A stretch of 64,000 nucleotides of DNA from Rhizobium leguminosarum bv. trifolii WSM2297 (GCF_000271845.1 NZ_JH719395.1:124001-188000); one strand, 5' to 3'; positions 42,466-51,607 are shown, numbered from the stretch's first letter. Numbers and translations are program-made. Notes: a model not told the origin generated them from the letters alone.

Positions 42466-43332
42466 TTATATCGACGGTCTCCGCCCGGCAAACAACTCTT
42501 CATGATCGGCAAACAGCGCCGCCAGGCGGTCGATGACAATCCTGACCTCGGGCCGCTGCCGCTCGTCGTCATGCGCAACGATCCACATGTCGTAAGTCAG
42601 CTCGTCGATGAGAGGCCCGGCGCGGACGAGCTTGCGGTCCCGATCGCCGATGAAACAGGGGAGCACGCCGCGGCCAGCACCCCCGCGGATCAGGTAAAAC
42701 AGCATATGCGGCGTGTTCGTCCAGCTGGTGATCCAGTAATCCGGCTGTTCGAACGTCCATTTGTCCGCCGGCGTGACGGCGGTATCGGTGCCGAGCGAGA
42801 TCCAGTTGCAGTTGGCCTCGTCATAATCTGCCGCCTGGTAGGCCGCATGCGCCACCTTGACCGAGCGGCGGATCGCGACGTTACCGCTGTCCGGCCTGTT
42901 ATGGCCAACGGCGATATGCGCCTCGCGGTAGGTGAAATCGACGCCTGCGTCGCGGGTCTTGTAGCACATGCGGAAGCTGTCCTTCGGCGTCCAGACGCTG
43001 GCGAGATGGTCGGCGATGAAGCGTGAGGTCCAGCTGTCGGCCGCCGTCGAGACGATCGGCAGCGTCAGAACCTCGCCGCGCCAGTCGGAGATCGCACTCG
43101 CCGCATCCTGCATCAGCCGGACGCGGTCGAGCAGCTCCTGCCCGTCCCTGGCCAGTAGATAACCGGTGGGGCCGCGGTTAAACAGCGATCGGCCGGTCAC
43201 CCGTTCAAGCGCCAGCATGCGACGGCCGATGGTCGGCGCGCTGAGCCCGGTGCGCGCCGCTGCTGCCGAAAGCCCGCCGCCGGTTGCGACATGGAAGAAA
43301 AGTTGCAGGTCGTCCCAGCTGGCATCTTTCAT
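42466..43332 (-). CDS. LysR-family transcriptional regulator
   Basis: 288 residues. N-terminal winged helix-turn-helix (SWDDLQLFFHVATGGGLSAAAARTGLSAPTIGRRM) followed by the LysR substrate domain (about 90-280). The substrate domain lacks the strongest family consensus, so the effector cannot be guessed. It is alone; the neighbouring small gene starts about 90 bp away in the opposite direction and may be its target. Confidence 0.9.
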   Translation of the reverse strand: MKDASWDDLQLFFHVATGGGLSAAAARTGLSAPTIGRRMLALERVTGRSLFNRGPTGYLLARDGQELLDRVRLMQDAASAISDWRGEVLTLPIVSTAADSWTSRFIADHLASVWTPKDSFRMCYKTRDAGVDFTYREAHIAVGHNRPDSGNVAIRRSVKVAHAAYQAADYDEANCNWISLGTDTAVTPADKWTFEQPDYWITSWTNTPHMLFYLIRGGAGRGVLPCFIGDRDRKLVRAGPLIDELTYDMWIVAHDDERQRPEVRIVIDRLAALFADHEELFAGRRPSI

Positions 43333-43423
43333 GGATGAAAACCCCCTTTCCCCAGCGCCTCTACATCGGCAGGGCGCAAAGACCTAGCTCCAGTGCTTGA
43401 GCCAATAGATGGAGGATGAAGCA

Positions 43424-43672
43424 ATGCTTCTCAACTGGGTTGTTCTCTTCAATGAATTGCAAATCTATAATCGGCGGGCGCGCCGCGATCCCTTCGCCGA
43501 CCCGCTCGAGGGGCCGCAATGGCGCGGCTTGCTCTGGGCCGCTTCCGCCATCGCGCGTCTGGCCGCAAGGCAGGGCCGGGAGAGAAAGCCGTTGCGCTGC
43601 GATACATCGCGGCCGGAAAGCCTCAGCTTTCGAAGCTCAGCCGCAGCACGTGGTGCAGGAATTCCGGATTGA
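43424..43672 (+). CDS. Possible small protein, unrecognised
   Basis: 82-codon frame starting MLLNWVVLFNELQIYNRRARRD, with GGAGG upstream. The first 55 codons look coding; the last 17 overlap the antisense PilZ gene. No family is recognised. It could end earlier in vivo or be spurious. Confidence 0.4.
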   Translation: MLLNWVVLFNELQIYNRRARRDPFADPLEGPQWRGLLWAASAIARLAARQGRERKPLRCDTSRPESLSFRSSAAARGAGIPD

Positions 43673-43955
43673 GCAGCATGTTGAAGCTGACCGTTACCCA
43701 TTCACCCTCGCGCTTGACCATGGTCGAGCCGATCTCGTCATGGATGCCGAGGATTTCGAGGAAGAAATGGCTCGGCATTTCCAGGTTCGGGCTCACTTCG
43801 AGCAGTGCGCCGGCGAGCGTGATCGTCCGGATAAGGCAGCGCACCTGCGTTCCGGTGCTGAGGTGATGGCCGACGAAAATGATGTTGCCGGGCCGGTCGA
43901 GATTGAATTCCCTGTAAGCACGTTCCGGCTTGGGGTGTTCTGTGTCGAGGTGCAT
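43623..43955 (-). CDS. PilZ-like protein with altered c-di-GMP motif
   Basis: About 110 residues (122 from a GTG at 43991). The pattern RCLIRTITLAGALLEVSPN, then FFLEILGIHDEIGSTMVKREGEWVTVSFN, follows the PilZ beta-barrel of the paralogue at 41175-41576 (NILGLAYRIG...VRF), but TITLAG replaces DxSxxG. It may therefore not bind c-di-GMP. Start uncertain: neither ATG 43955 nor GTG 43991 has a clean ribosome site. Confidence 0.65.
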   Translation of the reverse strand: MHLDTEHPKPERAYREFNLDRPGNIIFVGHHLSTGTQVRCLIRTITLAGALLEVSPNLEMPSHFFLEILGIHDEIGSTMVKREGEWVTVSFNMLLNPEFLHHVLRLSFES

Positions 43956-44307
43956 CTGAAAGGCCCTTTTAGCCTCCGCTTGTTCTACCACAGGATATTA
44001 GCTGAAGAATGCTGACAGTTCCTGAAGAGCATCGTTAAGATTGAAGCCTTTTGCAAAACCCGCGGGAGAATCGCACCGATTTCGTCCAGATTTGCCCCAA
44101 ATCTGCTCATTCCGTGGTGCCTGCGCCATTCTTGACATGTCGGCGGCGTTCGCGCATACAAAGGTCGGTTCGAGGCACCGGCCGCTCGCGGATGAAAATC
44201 CATGGTGAAGCCCTCGCGATCATGGTCACGGCCCTTGTGCATGCTGACTGGCGGCAATGCGAGCTCCCATCCACAGTCGAAGAGCATGCCTTGCGAAGGC
44301 TCACTCC
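43956..44307. other. Intergenic region between divergent genes
   Basis: About 350 bp between the PilZ-like gene and the glyoxalase-related gene. No repeat, RNA gene or convincing small ORF is visible. Confidence 0.45.
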
Positions 44308-44748
44308 ATGACGACGACCTATCCTGCCATTGACGAACTGAAGGCCCAGGCCAAGCGCTTGCGCCAGGCGATGAACGATCGCGGCACCGCGCTGACCCAC
44401 AGTGCGGCCCTCGAAATGATTGCCCGCCAGCACGGCGCGCGCGATTGGAACACGCTGGCGGCCCTTGCGGCAAAGCCGAATGCCGGTCCGAAGACGCAGC
44501 TCTTCGTCGGCGCCCAAATTCGCGGCCGTTATCTCAATCAGCCGTTCACCGGCGAGATTCTGGCGCTTTCGGCCCTGCCGGGTGGCGATCTCCACCGGAT
44601 CACCATTCATTTCGACGAAGCGGTTGACGTCGTGACTTTCGAGAGCTTTTCGGCCTTCCGCCGGCGTGTGACCGCGCAGGTCGATGCCGACGGCGTCTCG
44701 CCGAGAAAGACCTCGAACGGCGTGCCGCATCTGGTGCTCGATCTCTAA
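44308..44748 (+). CDS. Glyoxalase-related small protein
   Basis: 146 residues. The N-terminal helical part DELKAQAKRLRQAMNDRGTAL and ARQHGARDWNTLAAL matches the small domain found at the start of many glyoxalase-superfamily proteins, but no full metal-binding glyoxalase half follows; the C-terminal beta-rich part (about 65-140) binds nothing recognisable. ATG 44308 is preceded by GCGAAGG. It precedes the MATE exporter by 82 bp on the same strand. Confidence 0.65.
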   Translation: MTTTYPAIDELKAQAKRLRQAMNDRGTALTHSAALEMIARQHGARDWNTLAALAAKPNAGPKTQLFVGAQIRGRYLNQPFTGEILALSALPGGDLHRITIHFDEAVDVVTFESFSAFRRRVTAQVDADGVSPRKTSNGVPHLVLDL

Positions 44749-44830
44749 ATTTTTCGATTTCTTCGAGACCATCCGTATCCGCATGATTTCAACCCGGATC
44801 GGATCGCGCTCGATATCGCACGGATTCTCC

Positions 44831-46198
44831 ATGACCGATCTTTCCAAAAGCAATGGCTTTCTCACTGGCTGGCTGCCGGGCGTCTTCATCAAAACGGCGG
44901 CTCCGATCGTCGCGATCACCACCGTCAACGGCCTCTTCAGCGTCGTCGACGCCTATTTCCTCGGCGCCTATGTCGGCCCGGACGCGCTCTCTGCCGTCAG
45001 CCTGATTTTCCCGGGGCTGATGCTGTTGATCGCTTTGCAGTCGCTCGTTTCGAACGGCATGGCGAGCATTCTCGCCCGCCGGCTCGGCGCCGGTGATCGC
45101 CAGGGCGCGGGCAGGGTATTTGCCGGCGCCCATACGCTGGCTCTGGCCGTCACCCTGATCCTGAACATGCTCTACTGGACCACCGGCCGGCAGATCATCG
45201 ATACCGGTGCTGCCGGCAACACCGCGGTGGCCGATGGCGCCATGCTGTTCATGGGCGCCATGATTGCCTTTGCGCCGGTGAGCTTCTTCCTGTCGCTGCA
45301 TCTCGACGGACTGCGCTGCGAAGGCAAGATCGGTTTCATGACGCTGGTGACGCTGGCGGCCTCGCTGCTCAACATCCTCGCCAACTGGCTGTTCATGGCG
45401 GTGATGCATTGGGGCGTGCCCGGTTCGGCGGCCGGCTCCATCGCATCGCAATTCGTCTGCCTGGCAGCCGTACTTGCCTACCGCTGGCGTCAGCCGGCGG
45501 CACTCAGGCCTTCCCGAGGATTCGGCCTTGCCGAATGGCGCGGCATCCTCGCCTTCGGCGCGCCGATGAGCCTCGGCTTCATCGGCATATCGCTCGCATC
45601 AGCCGCCATTCTCGTCAATATCTCGCTGTGGAGCACAGGTGATTATGCCGCGACGGTTGCCGCCTACGGCATCATTACCCGGATCCTGACCTTCACCTAT
45701 CTGCCGCTGCTCGGCCTCAGCATCGCGCTGCAGACGATCGCCGGCAACAATCACGGCGCCGGCCTCGGGCTTCGCGTCGGCCGCAGCCTGCAGATCGCCA
45801 TGCTCGCGGCACTCATCTATTGCACCCTGGTGGAGATCGCCGTCGAACTGATGGCCGGTCGCCTCGGCGCCGTGTTCGTCGCGGACCCCGCCATAACAGC
45901 CGAGGTCAGGCGAATTCTGCCCTGGACGATCGCCGCCTATTTCCTCTTTGGGCAGATGCTGATCCTGTCGTCCTATTTCCAGGCGATCGGCGATGCGCCG
46001 CGCGCGGCGATCTTCGGCCTGTCGCGGCCCTATCTGCTCACCCTGCCGCTCACCTTCCTGCTGCCCTTTATCTTCGGCGAGCAGGGGATCTGGATGGTGC
46101 CGGTCTTTGCCGAGGCCGGCATGGTCGTTCTTGCCTTGCTGGTGCTGTCGCATAACGCCAGACGCCGCGGCTGGCGCTACGGGCTTCTTCCCGTTTGA
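44831..46198 (+). CDS. MATE-family efflux transporter
   Basis: 455 residues with twelve membrane helices in two MatE repeats. The start TAAPIVAITTVNGLFSVVDAYFLG and GMASILARRLGAGD are conserved at helix 1 and loop 2-3; PMSLGFIGISLASAAILV begins the second half. It should export cationic or small organic compounds using a Na+ or H+ gradient. ATG 44831 gives the standard short N-terminus; the frame is open upstream over the previous gene's end. Confidence 0.92.
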   Translation: MTDLSKSNGFLTGWLPGVFIKTAAPIVAITTVNGLFSVVDAYFLGAYVGPDALSAVSLIFPGLMLLIALQSLVSNGMASILARRLGAGDRQGAGRVFAGAHTLALAVTLILNMLYWTTGRQIIDTGAAGNTAVADGAMLFMGAMIAFAPVSFFLSLHLDGLRCEGKIGFMTLVTLAASLLNILANWLFMAVMHWGVPGSAAGSIASQFVCLAAVLAYRWRQPAALRPSRGFGLAEWRGILAFGAPMSLGFIGISLASAAILVNISLWSTGDYAATVAAYGIITRILTFTYLPLLGLSIALQTIAGNNHGAGLGLRVGRSLQIAMLAALIYCTLVEIAVELMAGRLGAVFVADPAITAEVRRILPWTIAAYFLFGQMLILSSYFQAIGDAPRAAIFGLSRPYLLTLPLTFLLPFIFGEQGIWMVPVFAEAGMVVLALLVLSHNARRRGWRYGLLPV

Positions 46199-46212
46199 AA
46201 AGTGCGGCCAAA

Positions 46213-46252
46213 GAACAGACCCCGAAGTTGCACACCAACTCCGGGGCTGTTC
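46213..46252. terminator. Hairpin between convergent genes
   Basis: GAACAG-A-CCCCG-A-AGTTG pairs with CAACT-C-CGGGG-CTGTTC around CACAC, three stem blocks with two small internal mismatches. It lies just after the MATE stop and after the stop of the small Cys-rich gene on the minus strand. There is no long T-run, so terminator strength is uncertain. Confidence 0.6.
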
Positions 46253-46276
46253 ACCGGCGCCTGTGCCTGATGTCGT

Positions 46277-46438
46277 CTATTCCCCGCCTGTTGAAGCGGA
46301 CGATCTCGCGGCTTCCGCCTCGTTGAGCGCCTCGGCGCATTCCTGGCAGCAGACCTCGACGCTCTTGCCGCCGAGCTTCACGGTGATGGTCTCGGCGCCG
46401 AGTTCGCAGTCGCAGGCAGCGCATGTTGTCTTCTTCAT
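46277..46438 (-). CDS. 53-residue Cys-rich putative metal-binding protein
   Basis: A small gene with GGAGGATC upstream. The protein begins MKKTTCAACDC and has VEVCCQECAEAL near its middle, giving Cys at 6, 9, 11, 30, 31 and 34. Paired Cys blocks of this kind form a zinc ribbon or TRASH/YHS-like metal site. The tail is acidic then Ser-rich. It lies 96 bp downstream of the AraC gene on the same strand. A metal chaperone or sensor role is inferred; Zn, Cu and Fe are all possible. Confidence 0.75.
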   Translation of the reverse strand: MKKTTCAACDCELGAETITVKLGGKSVEVCCQECAEALNEAEAARSSASTGGE

Positions 46439-46534
46439 CGGATGATCCTCCTGTTGATCGTCCCCGGATCGGGACAGGCTGATAAGATCATCGAAGACGG
46501 TATCGCCGCTGTCGAAATCTTTAGCGATCGATCT

Positions 46535-47371
46535 TCATCTTCGCCGCAGCTGCGCCGCGCGCTGAAATTCGCCCGGGCTTTGCCCGAAGGCCTGCTTGAA
46601 GGAAGCGCTGAAATGGCTGTGGCTGGAAAAACCGAGATCGAGCCCGAGCGCCGTCAGATCCTCATACTGGCCGAGCAGATCGAGGGCGCGGGCAAGCCGC
46701 AGCCTGAGCTGATAGCGATAGAGCGGGGTGGCCTCGACCTGCTGAAAGACCTGGGTGAGATAAACCGGCGAGACGCCGACTTCGGAGGCGATCTCGGCGA
46801 GCGTCCAACGCCGGGCAAGATCGGAGGAAAGCACCAGCTTTGCCCGGTCGACGAGTTTCTGCCGGCCGGCGCTGGCGCCCGCTGCATGTGACGTGCGCTC
46901 GCCGAGCGAGCGGCGCACCAGCGTCAGCGCCAGTGTTTCCGCCTCCAGCGTTTCGGCGATGTTGCGGCTGAGACCGTGCCGCAGCAGAGCGACCAGCGCC
47001 TGAGCGCGCGGATCGATCCGCCGGCGCTGGCGGCGGAAGGAAAAGGACGGGCCGGGCTGCACCTGGTCTTTCGGTGCGAGTTCTTCGAGTAGGTCCTCGT
47101 CGATCGCCAGGTCGATGCAGGCATCGCCGCCTTCGATCGGATGGCTGATCCGATATCCCTGGCCGGCATTGAAGAACAGCACCTGATTGGCTTCGGCTAC
47201 TGTGTCATTGCGGCCGACATGCCGCATGAAGACGCCGCGATAGGGATAGACGAGGCTCGTCTTGTGGGCGCATTCCTCGTCGCTCTTATGGCGGCACTCG
47301 CCATTGCAGACGATATCACGAATGGTGACCATCTTCGTTTGCAGGAGCGGTGCTGTTGAAAACTGCGACAT
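46535..47371 (-). CDS. AraC-family regulator with N-terminal Cys/His cluster
   Basis: 278 residues. The C-terminal AraC DNA-binding domain (about 180-275) has both helix-turn-helix units: WTLAEIASEVGVSPVYLTQVF and LGFSSHSHFSASFKQAFG. The N-terminal sensor part is unlike the sugar-binding cupins in one way: residues 22-36 contain Cys22, Cys26, His28, Cys34 and His36 (VCNGECRHKSDEECAH). That spacing suggests a metal or redox site. ATG 47371 has GGGAAG upstream. The small Cys-rich gene downstream may be its partner or target. Confidence 0.87.
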   Translation of the reverse strand: MSQFSTAPLLQTKMVTIRDIVCNGECRHKSDEECAHKTSLVYPYRGVFMRHVGRNDTVAEANQVLFFNAGQGYRISHPIEGGDACIDLAIDEDLLEELAPKDQVQPGPSFSFRRQRRRIDPRAQALVALLRHGLSRNIAETLEAETLALTLVRRSLGERTSHAAGASAGRQKLVDRAKLVLSSDLARRWTLAEIASEVGVSPVYLTQVFQQVEATPLYRYQLRLRLARALDLLGQYEDLTALGLDLGFSSHSHFSASFKQAFGQSPGEFQRAAQLRRR

Positions 47372-47440
47372 CTCATCTTCCCGGTCACACAGGCCGCCAC
47401 GAGGCGGCCTGGACACAATATCACAACTGATGCCTGTATT

Positions 47441-47668
47441 TCAGTAGCGACTATAGACGTGAACGTCGCTTTCTGTCTGCCCCCTGGAAAGGCCGATATC
47501 CTTCAGCTGCTCGTCGGAGAGCTCCATCAGCGCATTGCAGTTGCGCCGTTCGTCCATCTTGCGCGCCAGCCAGCGGACTGCCGTGACTGTTGCATGAAGC
47601 AGGCCGGGCCGCATAGCACGCGAAGAGCGGTTGCTGCGGGCCGGTATCGTGAAATTCGAGCACTGCAT
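47441..47668 (-). CDS. DUF1127 (YjiS-like) small protein
   Basis: 75 residues; the C-terminal half RRNCNALMELSDEQLKDIGLSRGQ is the DUF1127 motif, an RNA-interacting small domain seen in alphaproteobacterial CcaF1-type proteins. Start ATG 47668 follows GGAGGATC. Arg-rich and cytoplasmic. Function in this genome is unknown. Confidence 0.88.
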   Translation of the reverse strand: MQCSNFTIPARSNRSSRAMRPGLLHATVTAVRWLARKMDERRNCNALMELSDEQLKDIGLSRGQTESDVHVYSRY

Positions 47669-47756
47669 GATGATCCTCCATCCTTGTTGGATGGAGGCAG
47701 TGAACCATCAGCGGCGGTTTGGCGCTGTCAGATTATTTAGCGATCTGAGGCATCCC

Positions 47757-48554
47757 TCAAGCCTTGATCAGCCACTCGTGCTCGACGGCATTGTGGAATT
47801 TCCAGATGCGCTTCGGCCCGGCCATGACGTTGAGATAATAGAGATCGTAGCCATGCGTTGCCGCGCAAGGGTGATAGCCCTTCGGCACTAGCGTCACGTC
47901 GCCATCCTCGATCGCCATTACTTCGTCGAGCGAGCGGTCGTCGGTATAGACTCGCTGGAAACCGAAGCCCTGCGGCGGGTTGAGGCGATGATAATAGGTC
48001 TCTTCCAGGAAGCTCTCGTTCGGCAGGTCGTCCTGGTCATGCTTGTGCGGCGGATAAGAGGAGGTATGGCCGCCCGGCGTGATCACCTCCACGACGAGCA
48101 GCGAATGCGCCGAGCTGTCATCCTCCGGCATGATATTGTTGACGTAGCGCACATTCGTGCCCTTGCCGCGCGTGAACTGCGAATGCGTGCCGGGTGGGAT
48201 TTCTTTGGCTTGGTACGTGCCGCCGCCGGGCGCCGAGCAGACGGCGAGCTCCAGATCGGTCTCCGCCGTCACCGACCATGTCGATTCCATCGGGATGTAG
48301 AGCGCATGCGGCGCGCCTTCGAACGGGCTCATGCGGCCGCCGAGCGTGCCGAAATCCTTGGTGCCGGCCGAGGCCTTGCCCTTGCCGGTTACCCAGACGA
48401 GGCAGACTTCCCGATCGCCGGTCTCTCCCGAAACCGTCTCGCCCGGCTTCATCCGGTGCAGGTCGAAACCCACATAAGTCCAGCCGGCATTCTCCGGGGT
48501 GACATGGGTGACGCGGCCATGCGTGCCCGATGGTTTCACCTTGAGGTTTGGCAT
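47757..48554 (-). CDS. iolB: 5-deoxy-glucuronate isomerase IolB
   Basis: 265 residues, cupin-fold isomerase converting 5-deoxy-D-glucuronate to 5-dehydro-2-deoxy-D-gluconate in myo-inositol breakdown. Landmarks are GWTYVGFDLHRM, TPGGHTSSYPPHKHDQD with metal-binding His/Glu residues, FLEETYYHR, and VPKGYHPCAATHGYDLYYLNVMAG. Length is normal. It is the last gene of the iol operon and is separated from iolE by palindromic element B; its ribosome site GAAGGAAAA lies between the element and the ATG. Confidence 0.96.
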   Translation of the reverse strand: MPNLKVKPSGTHGRVTHVTPENAGWTYVGFDLHRMKPGETVSGETGDREVCLVWVTGKGKASAGTKDFGTLGGRMSPFEGAPHALYIPMESTWSVTAETDLELAVCSAPGGGTYQAKEIPPGTHSQFTRGKGTNVRYVNNIMPEDDSSAHSLLVVEVITPGGHTSSYPPHKHDQDDLPNESFLEETYYHRLNPPQGFGFQRVYTDDRSLDEVMAIEDGDVTLVPKGYHPCAATHGYDLYYLNVMAGPKRIWKFHNAVEHEWLIKA

Positions 48555-48583
48555 TGGTGTTTTCCTTCGTTACTTGGAAAATT

Positions 48584-48729
48584 CCCCTCCCCAACCCCTC
48601 CCCACAAGGGGGAGGGGCTAACCTGCCGTGCTGTCTCGCCCATATTACGGCGTTCCGGGGCCGCTGTCTGGTGCGGGGCGTTGCCTCAAGTTAAGTCCCT
48701 CCCCCTTGTGGGGAGGGGTTGGGGAGGGG
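48584..48729. repeat. Nested GC-rich palindromic element, copy B
   Basis: Perfect 33-bp arms at 48584-48616 and 48697-48729, identical to copy A, with an 80-bp centre. It begins 29 nt upstream of the iolB start and ends 12 nt from the iolE stop. The centre shares ACCTGCCGTG near the left arm and GCCTCAAGTTAAGT at the right with copy C. In the iol mRNA it can form two local hairpins or one 33-bp stem. Confidence 0.93.
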
Positions 48730-48741
48730 TCTTTCGTTCCC

Positions 48742-49659
48742 TTATCCCTTCGGGAAACCTTCGGTCTCGACCGTGTAGCCCGCAGCCGTCATGACGCGCA
48801 TCAGTTCAGCATGGCCGATCTCGGCCATTTTCTGCGGCGGCGCCTTGCGCGGATCCTGTTCGGCTTCGACGACGAACCAGCCCTCATAGCCGTGATCGGC
48901 GAGCCGCTGGACGATGGCTCCGAAATCGAGCGAGCCGTCGCCGGGCACCGTGAAGGCGCCGAGCGCCACCGCATCGAGGAAGGACTGGCGGCTGCGGTCC
49001 AGCCCGTCGACGACAGCCTTGCGGATGTCCTTGACGTGAACATGGTTGATGCGGGCGTGGTGATTGTCGATGGCGCGCAGCACGTCGCCGCCGGCAAAGG
49101 CGAGATGGCCGGCATCCAGCAGCAGTGGAATGCCTTCGCCCGAAGAGCGCATGAAGGCGTCGAGTTCCGGCTCGGTTTCAACCACGGCGGCCATGTGATG
49201 GTGGTAGGAGAGCGGCATGCCCTGTTCGGCGCACCATTCGCCGAACTCCGTGACGCGGCGCGCATAGGCCCTCATCTCGTCGTCGGAAAGGCGCGGCTTG
49301 GTGGCGAGCGGCTTGGAGCGGTCGCCCTGGATGGAGCGGCCGACCTCGCCATAGACGATGCAGGGCGCATTGACCGCCTTGAACAGGTCGATCATCGGCG
49401 CGATGCGGTCCTTGTTGGCCGAAAGCTCCTCATTGACAAGCGTGCCGGAGAACCAGCCACCGCACAGCGTCACGTCGGCGGCGCGCAGGATGGGCAGCAT
49501 CTCCTGGGGATTGCTGGGGAAACGGCGGCCTTGCTCCATGCCGGTGAAACCGGCGCCGCGCGATTGCCGCAGGCATTCCTCGAGCGATACATCGTCGCTG
49601 AGCTCGGGAAGATCGTCGTTCCACCACGCGATCGGCGACATGCCGAGTTTGGCCTTCAT
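48742..49659 (-). CDS. iolE: myo-inosose-2 dehydratase IolE
   Basis: 305 residues, TIM-barrel (AP endonuclease 2 / xylose-isomerase-like) dehydratase acting on 2-keto-myo-inositol. Landmarks are GMSPIAWWNDDLPELS, YHHHMAAVVETEPELDAFM, LLLDAGHLAFAGGD, HVKDIRKAVVDG and the Glu in VVEAEQDPRKAPP. ATG 49659 is chosen: AAGGAG is seven bases upstream, whereas the ATG two codons earlier is too close to it. It follows iolD by 68 bp with no palindrome between. Confidence 0.96.
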   Translation of the reverse strand: MKAKLGMSPIAWWNDDLPELSDDVSLEECLRQSRGAGFTGMEQGRRFPSNPQEMLPILRAADVTLCGGWFSGTLVNEELSANKDRIAPMIDLFKAVNAPCIVYGEVGRSIQGDRSKPLATKPRLSDDEMRAYARRVTEFGEWCAEQGMPLSYHHHMAAVVETEPELDAFMRSSGEGIPLLLDAGHLAFAGGDVLRAIDNHHARINHVHVKDIRKAVVDGLDRSRQSFLDAVALGAFTVPGDGSLDFGAIVQRLADHGYEGWFVVEAEQDPRKAPPQKMAEIGHAELMRVMTAAGYTVETEGFPKG

Positions 49660-49727
49660 CAACATTCTCCTTAAAAGCATTGTGGAAGAGCCGGGACCGC
49701 TCTTCCTGATAAATGACACCAATCGAA

Positions 49728-51578
49728 TCAGCCGATGCGCTGGGCGGCGCGTGCTTCGACATAGCCCTTGCGCGCCTCGTTGACCTCACCGCGAGGGCTG
49801 ACCTCAGGCACCGCGACATCCCACCAGTGGCCGCCGGCCTCCGTGGTCATAAGCGGATCGGTATCGATGAGGAAGACCGAGGTGCGGTCGTTCTTCTTCG
49901 AATCAACGATCGCCTGTTCCAGCTCGGCGATCGAGCCGACCTTGACGGCGATGGCGCCCATGCTCTCGGCATGCGCGCGGAAATCGATCTCCGGCATCAC
50001 CTCGTGATAGGAGTCCTTGAGCAGATTGTTGAAGTTGGCGCCGCCGGTTCCCATCTGCAGCCGGTTGATGCAGCCATAGCCGCGATTGTCGAGCACGACG
50101 ATGTTGAGCTTGAGGCCGAGCATGACCGAGGTCGCGATCTCGGAATTCATCATCATGTAGGAACCGTCGCCGACCATGACGACGACATCGCGTTCAGGAC
50201 GCGCCATCTTGGCGCCAAGCCCGCCGGCGATCTCATAGCCCATGCAGGAAAAGCCGTATTCCATGTGATAGGTGCCGGGCGTCGTCGCCGGCCAGAGCTT
50301 GTGCAATTCGCCGGGAAGGCCGCCCGCAGCGCAAAGCAGCGTGGTGTTGTCGCCGCCGATCGAACGCACCACCGCGCCGATCACCTGCGCATCGGAGGGC
50401 AGGGCGGCATTGGTCGTCGCCATCGCCCTGACAGCGGCCTCCATCCACACCTTCTTTTCCGCCGCTGCCTTTTCGGTCAGTGCTGCCGGCGCCTTCCAGC
50501 CGGCAAGCCCTGCCGAAAGTGCCTTCAGCCCTTCGCGGGCATCAGCCACCAGCGGATGGCTGTCATGCTTCACCGCGTCATAGGCGGCGATATTCAACCC
50601 GATCATCTTGAGCCTGTCGTTCTTGAACAGCGCCCAGGAGCCGGTGGTGAAATCCTGGCAGCGCGTGCCGACGGCGATGACGAGGTCTGTCTCTTCGGCG
50701 ATCGCGTTCGCCGCCGACGTACCGGTGACCCCGACCGAGCCGAGCGCCAGCGGAAGCGTCTCGTCGATCGACGATTTACCGGCCTGGGTGACGACGACGG
50801 GAATGGCGTGGGCCTCGGCAAACGCGGCAAGCTCCTTCGTCGCCTGCGAATAGAGCACGCCGCCGCCGGCAACGATCACCGGCTTTTCAGACGCCTTGAT
50901 CAGCGCGATGGCATTGGCCAGCTCGTCCGCATCCGGCTGCGGCCGGCGGGTCGTCCAAACTTTTTCGTCGAACAGGCTTGCCGGATAATCGAAGGCTTCG
51001 GCCTGAACGTCCTGGCAGAGCGACAATGTCACCGGGCCGCAATCGAGCGGATCAGTCAGGACCTGCATGGCGCGCTTCAGCGCCGAAATGATCTGCTCCG
51101 GGCGGGTGATGCGGTCGAAATAACGCGAAACCGGGCGGAAGGCGTCATTGGCCGAAACCGTGCCGTCGCCGAAATCCTCGATCTGCTGCAGCACCGGATC
51201 CGGGGCGCGGTTGGCGAAAACGTCGCCCGGCAGGAAGAGAACGGGAATACGATTGACGTGTGCCACGCCGGCAGCCGTCACCATATTCAGCGCGCCGGGG
51301 CCGATCGAGGTCGTGCAGGCCATGAAGCGCGTGCGGAAATTCGCCTTGGCATAGGCGATCGCGGCATGCGCCATGCCCTGTTCATTGTGGGCGCGATAGG
51401 TCGTCAGTTCGCCGCGCACCTGATAGAGCGCCTCGCCCATGCCGGCGACGTTGCCGTGACCGAAGATTGCCCAGACGCCGCCGAAGATCGGCACTTTCTT
51501 GCCGTCGACGACGGTCATCTGCTTTTTGAGGAAATGCGCGACGGCCTGCGCCATCGTCAATCGTATCGTCTTGCTCAT
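49728..51578 (-). CDS. iolD: 3D-(3,5/4)-trihydroxycyclohexane-1,2-dione hydrolase IolD
   Basis: 616-residue thiamine-diphosphate enzyme that opens the ring in inositol catabolism. The N-terminal PYR domain (about 10-190), central domain (about 225-355) and C-terminal PP domain (about 400-560, with VMVGDGSYMMMNSEIATS, and NIVVLDNRGYG for TPP/Mg) are all present. ATG 51578 is supported by GGGAGGACC; the long upstream open frame runs into palindrome C and is not coding. Length is normal. Confidence 0.96.
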   Translation of the reverse strand: MSKTIRLTMAQAVAHFLKKQMTVVDGKKVPIFGGVWAIFGHGNVAGMGEALYQVRGELTTYRAHNEQGMAHAAIAYAKANFRTRFMACTTSIGPGALNMVTAAGVAHVNRIPVLFLPGDVFANRAPDPVLQQIEDFGDGTVSANDAFRPVSRYFDRITRPEQIISALKRAMQVLTDPLDCGPVTLSLCQDVQAEAFDYPASLFDEKVWTTRRPQPDADELANAIALIKASEKPVIVAGGGVLYSQATKELAAFAEAHAIPVVVTQAGKSSIDETLPLALGSVGVTGTSAANAIAEETDLVIAVGTRCQDFTTGSWALFKNDRLKMIGLNIAAYDAVKHDSHPLVADAREGLKALSAGLAGWKAPAALTEKAAAEKKVWMEAAVRAMATTNAALPSDAQVIGAVVRSIGGDNTTLLCAAGGLPGELHKLWPATTPGTYHMEYGFSCMGYEIAGGLGAKMARPERDVVVMVGDGSYMMMNSEIATSVMLGLKLNIVVLDNRGYGCINRLQMGTGGANFNNLLKDSYHEVMPEIDFRAHAESMGAIAVKVGSIAELEQAIVDSKKNDRTSVFLIDTDPLMTTEAGGHWWDVAVPEVSPRGEVNEARKGYVEARAAQRIG

Positions 51579-51607
51579 CGGGTCCTCCCGCAAATCTTCG
51601 CGTTTTT

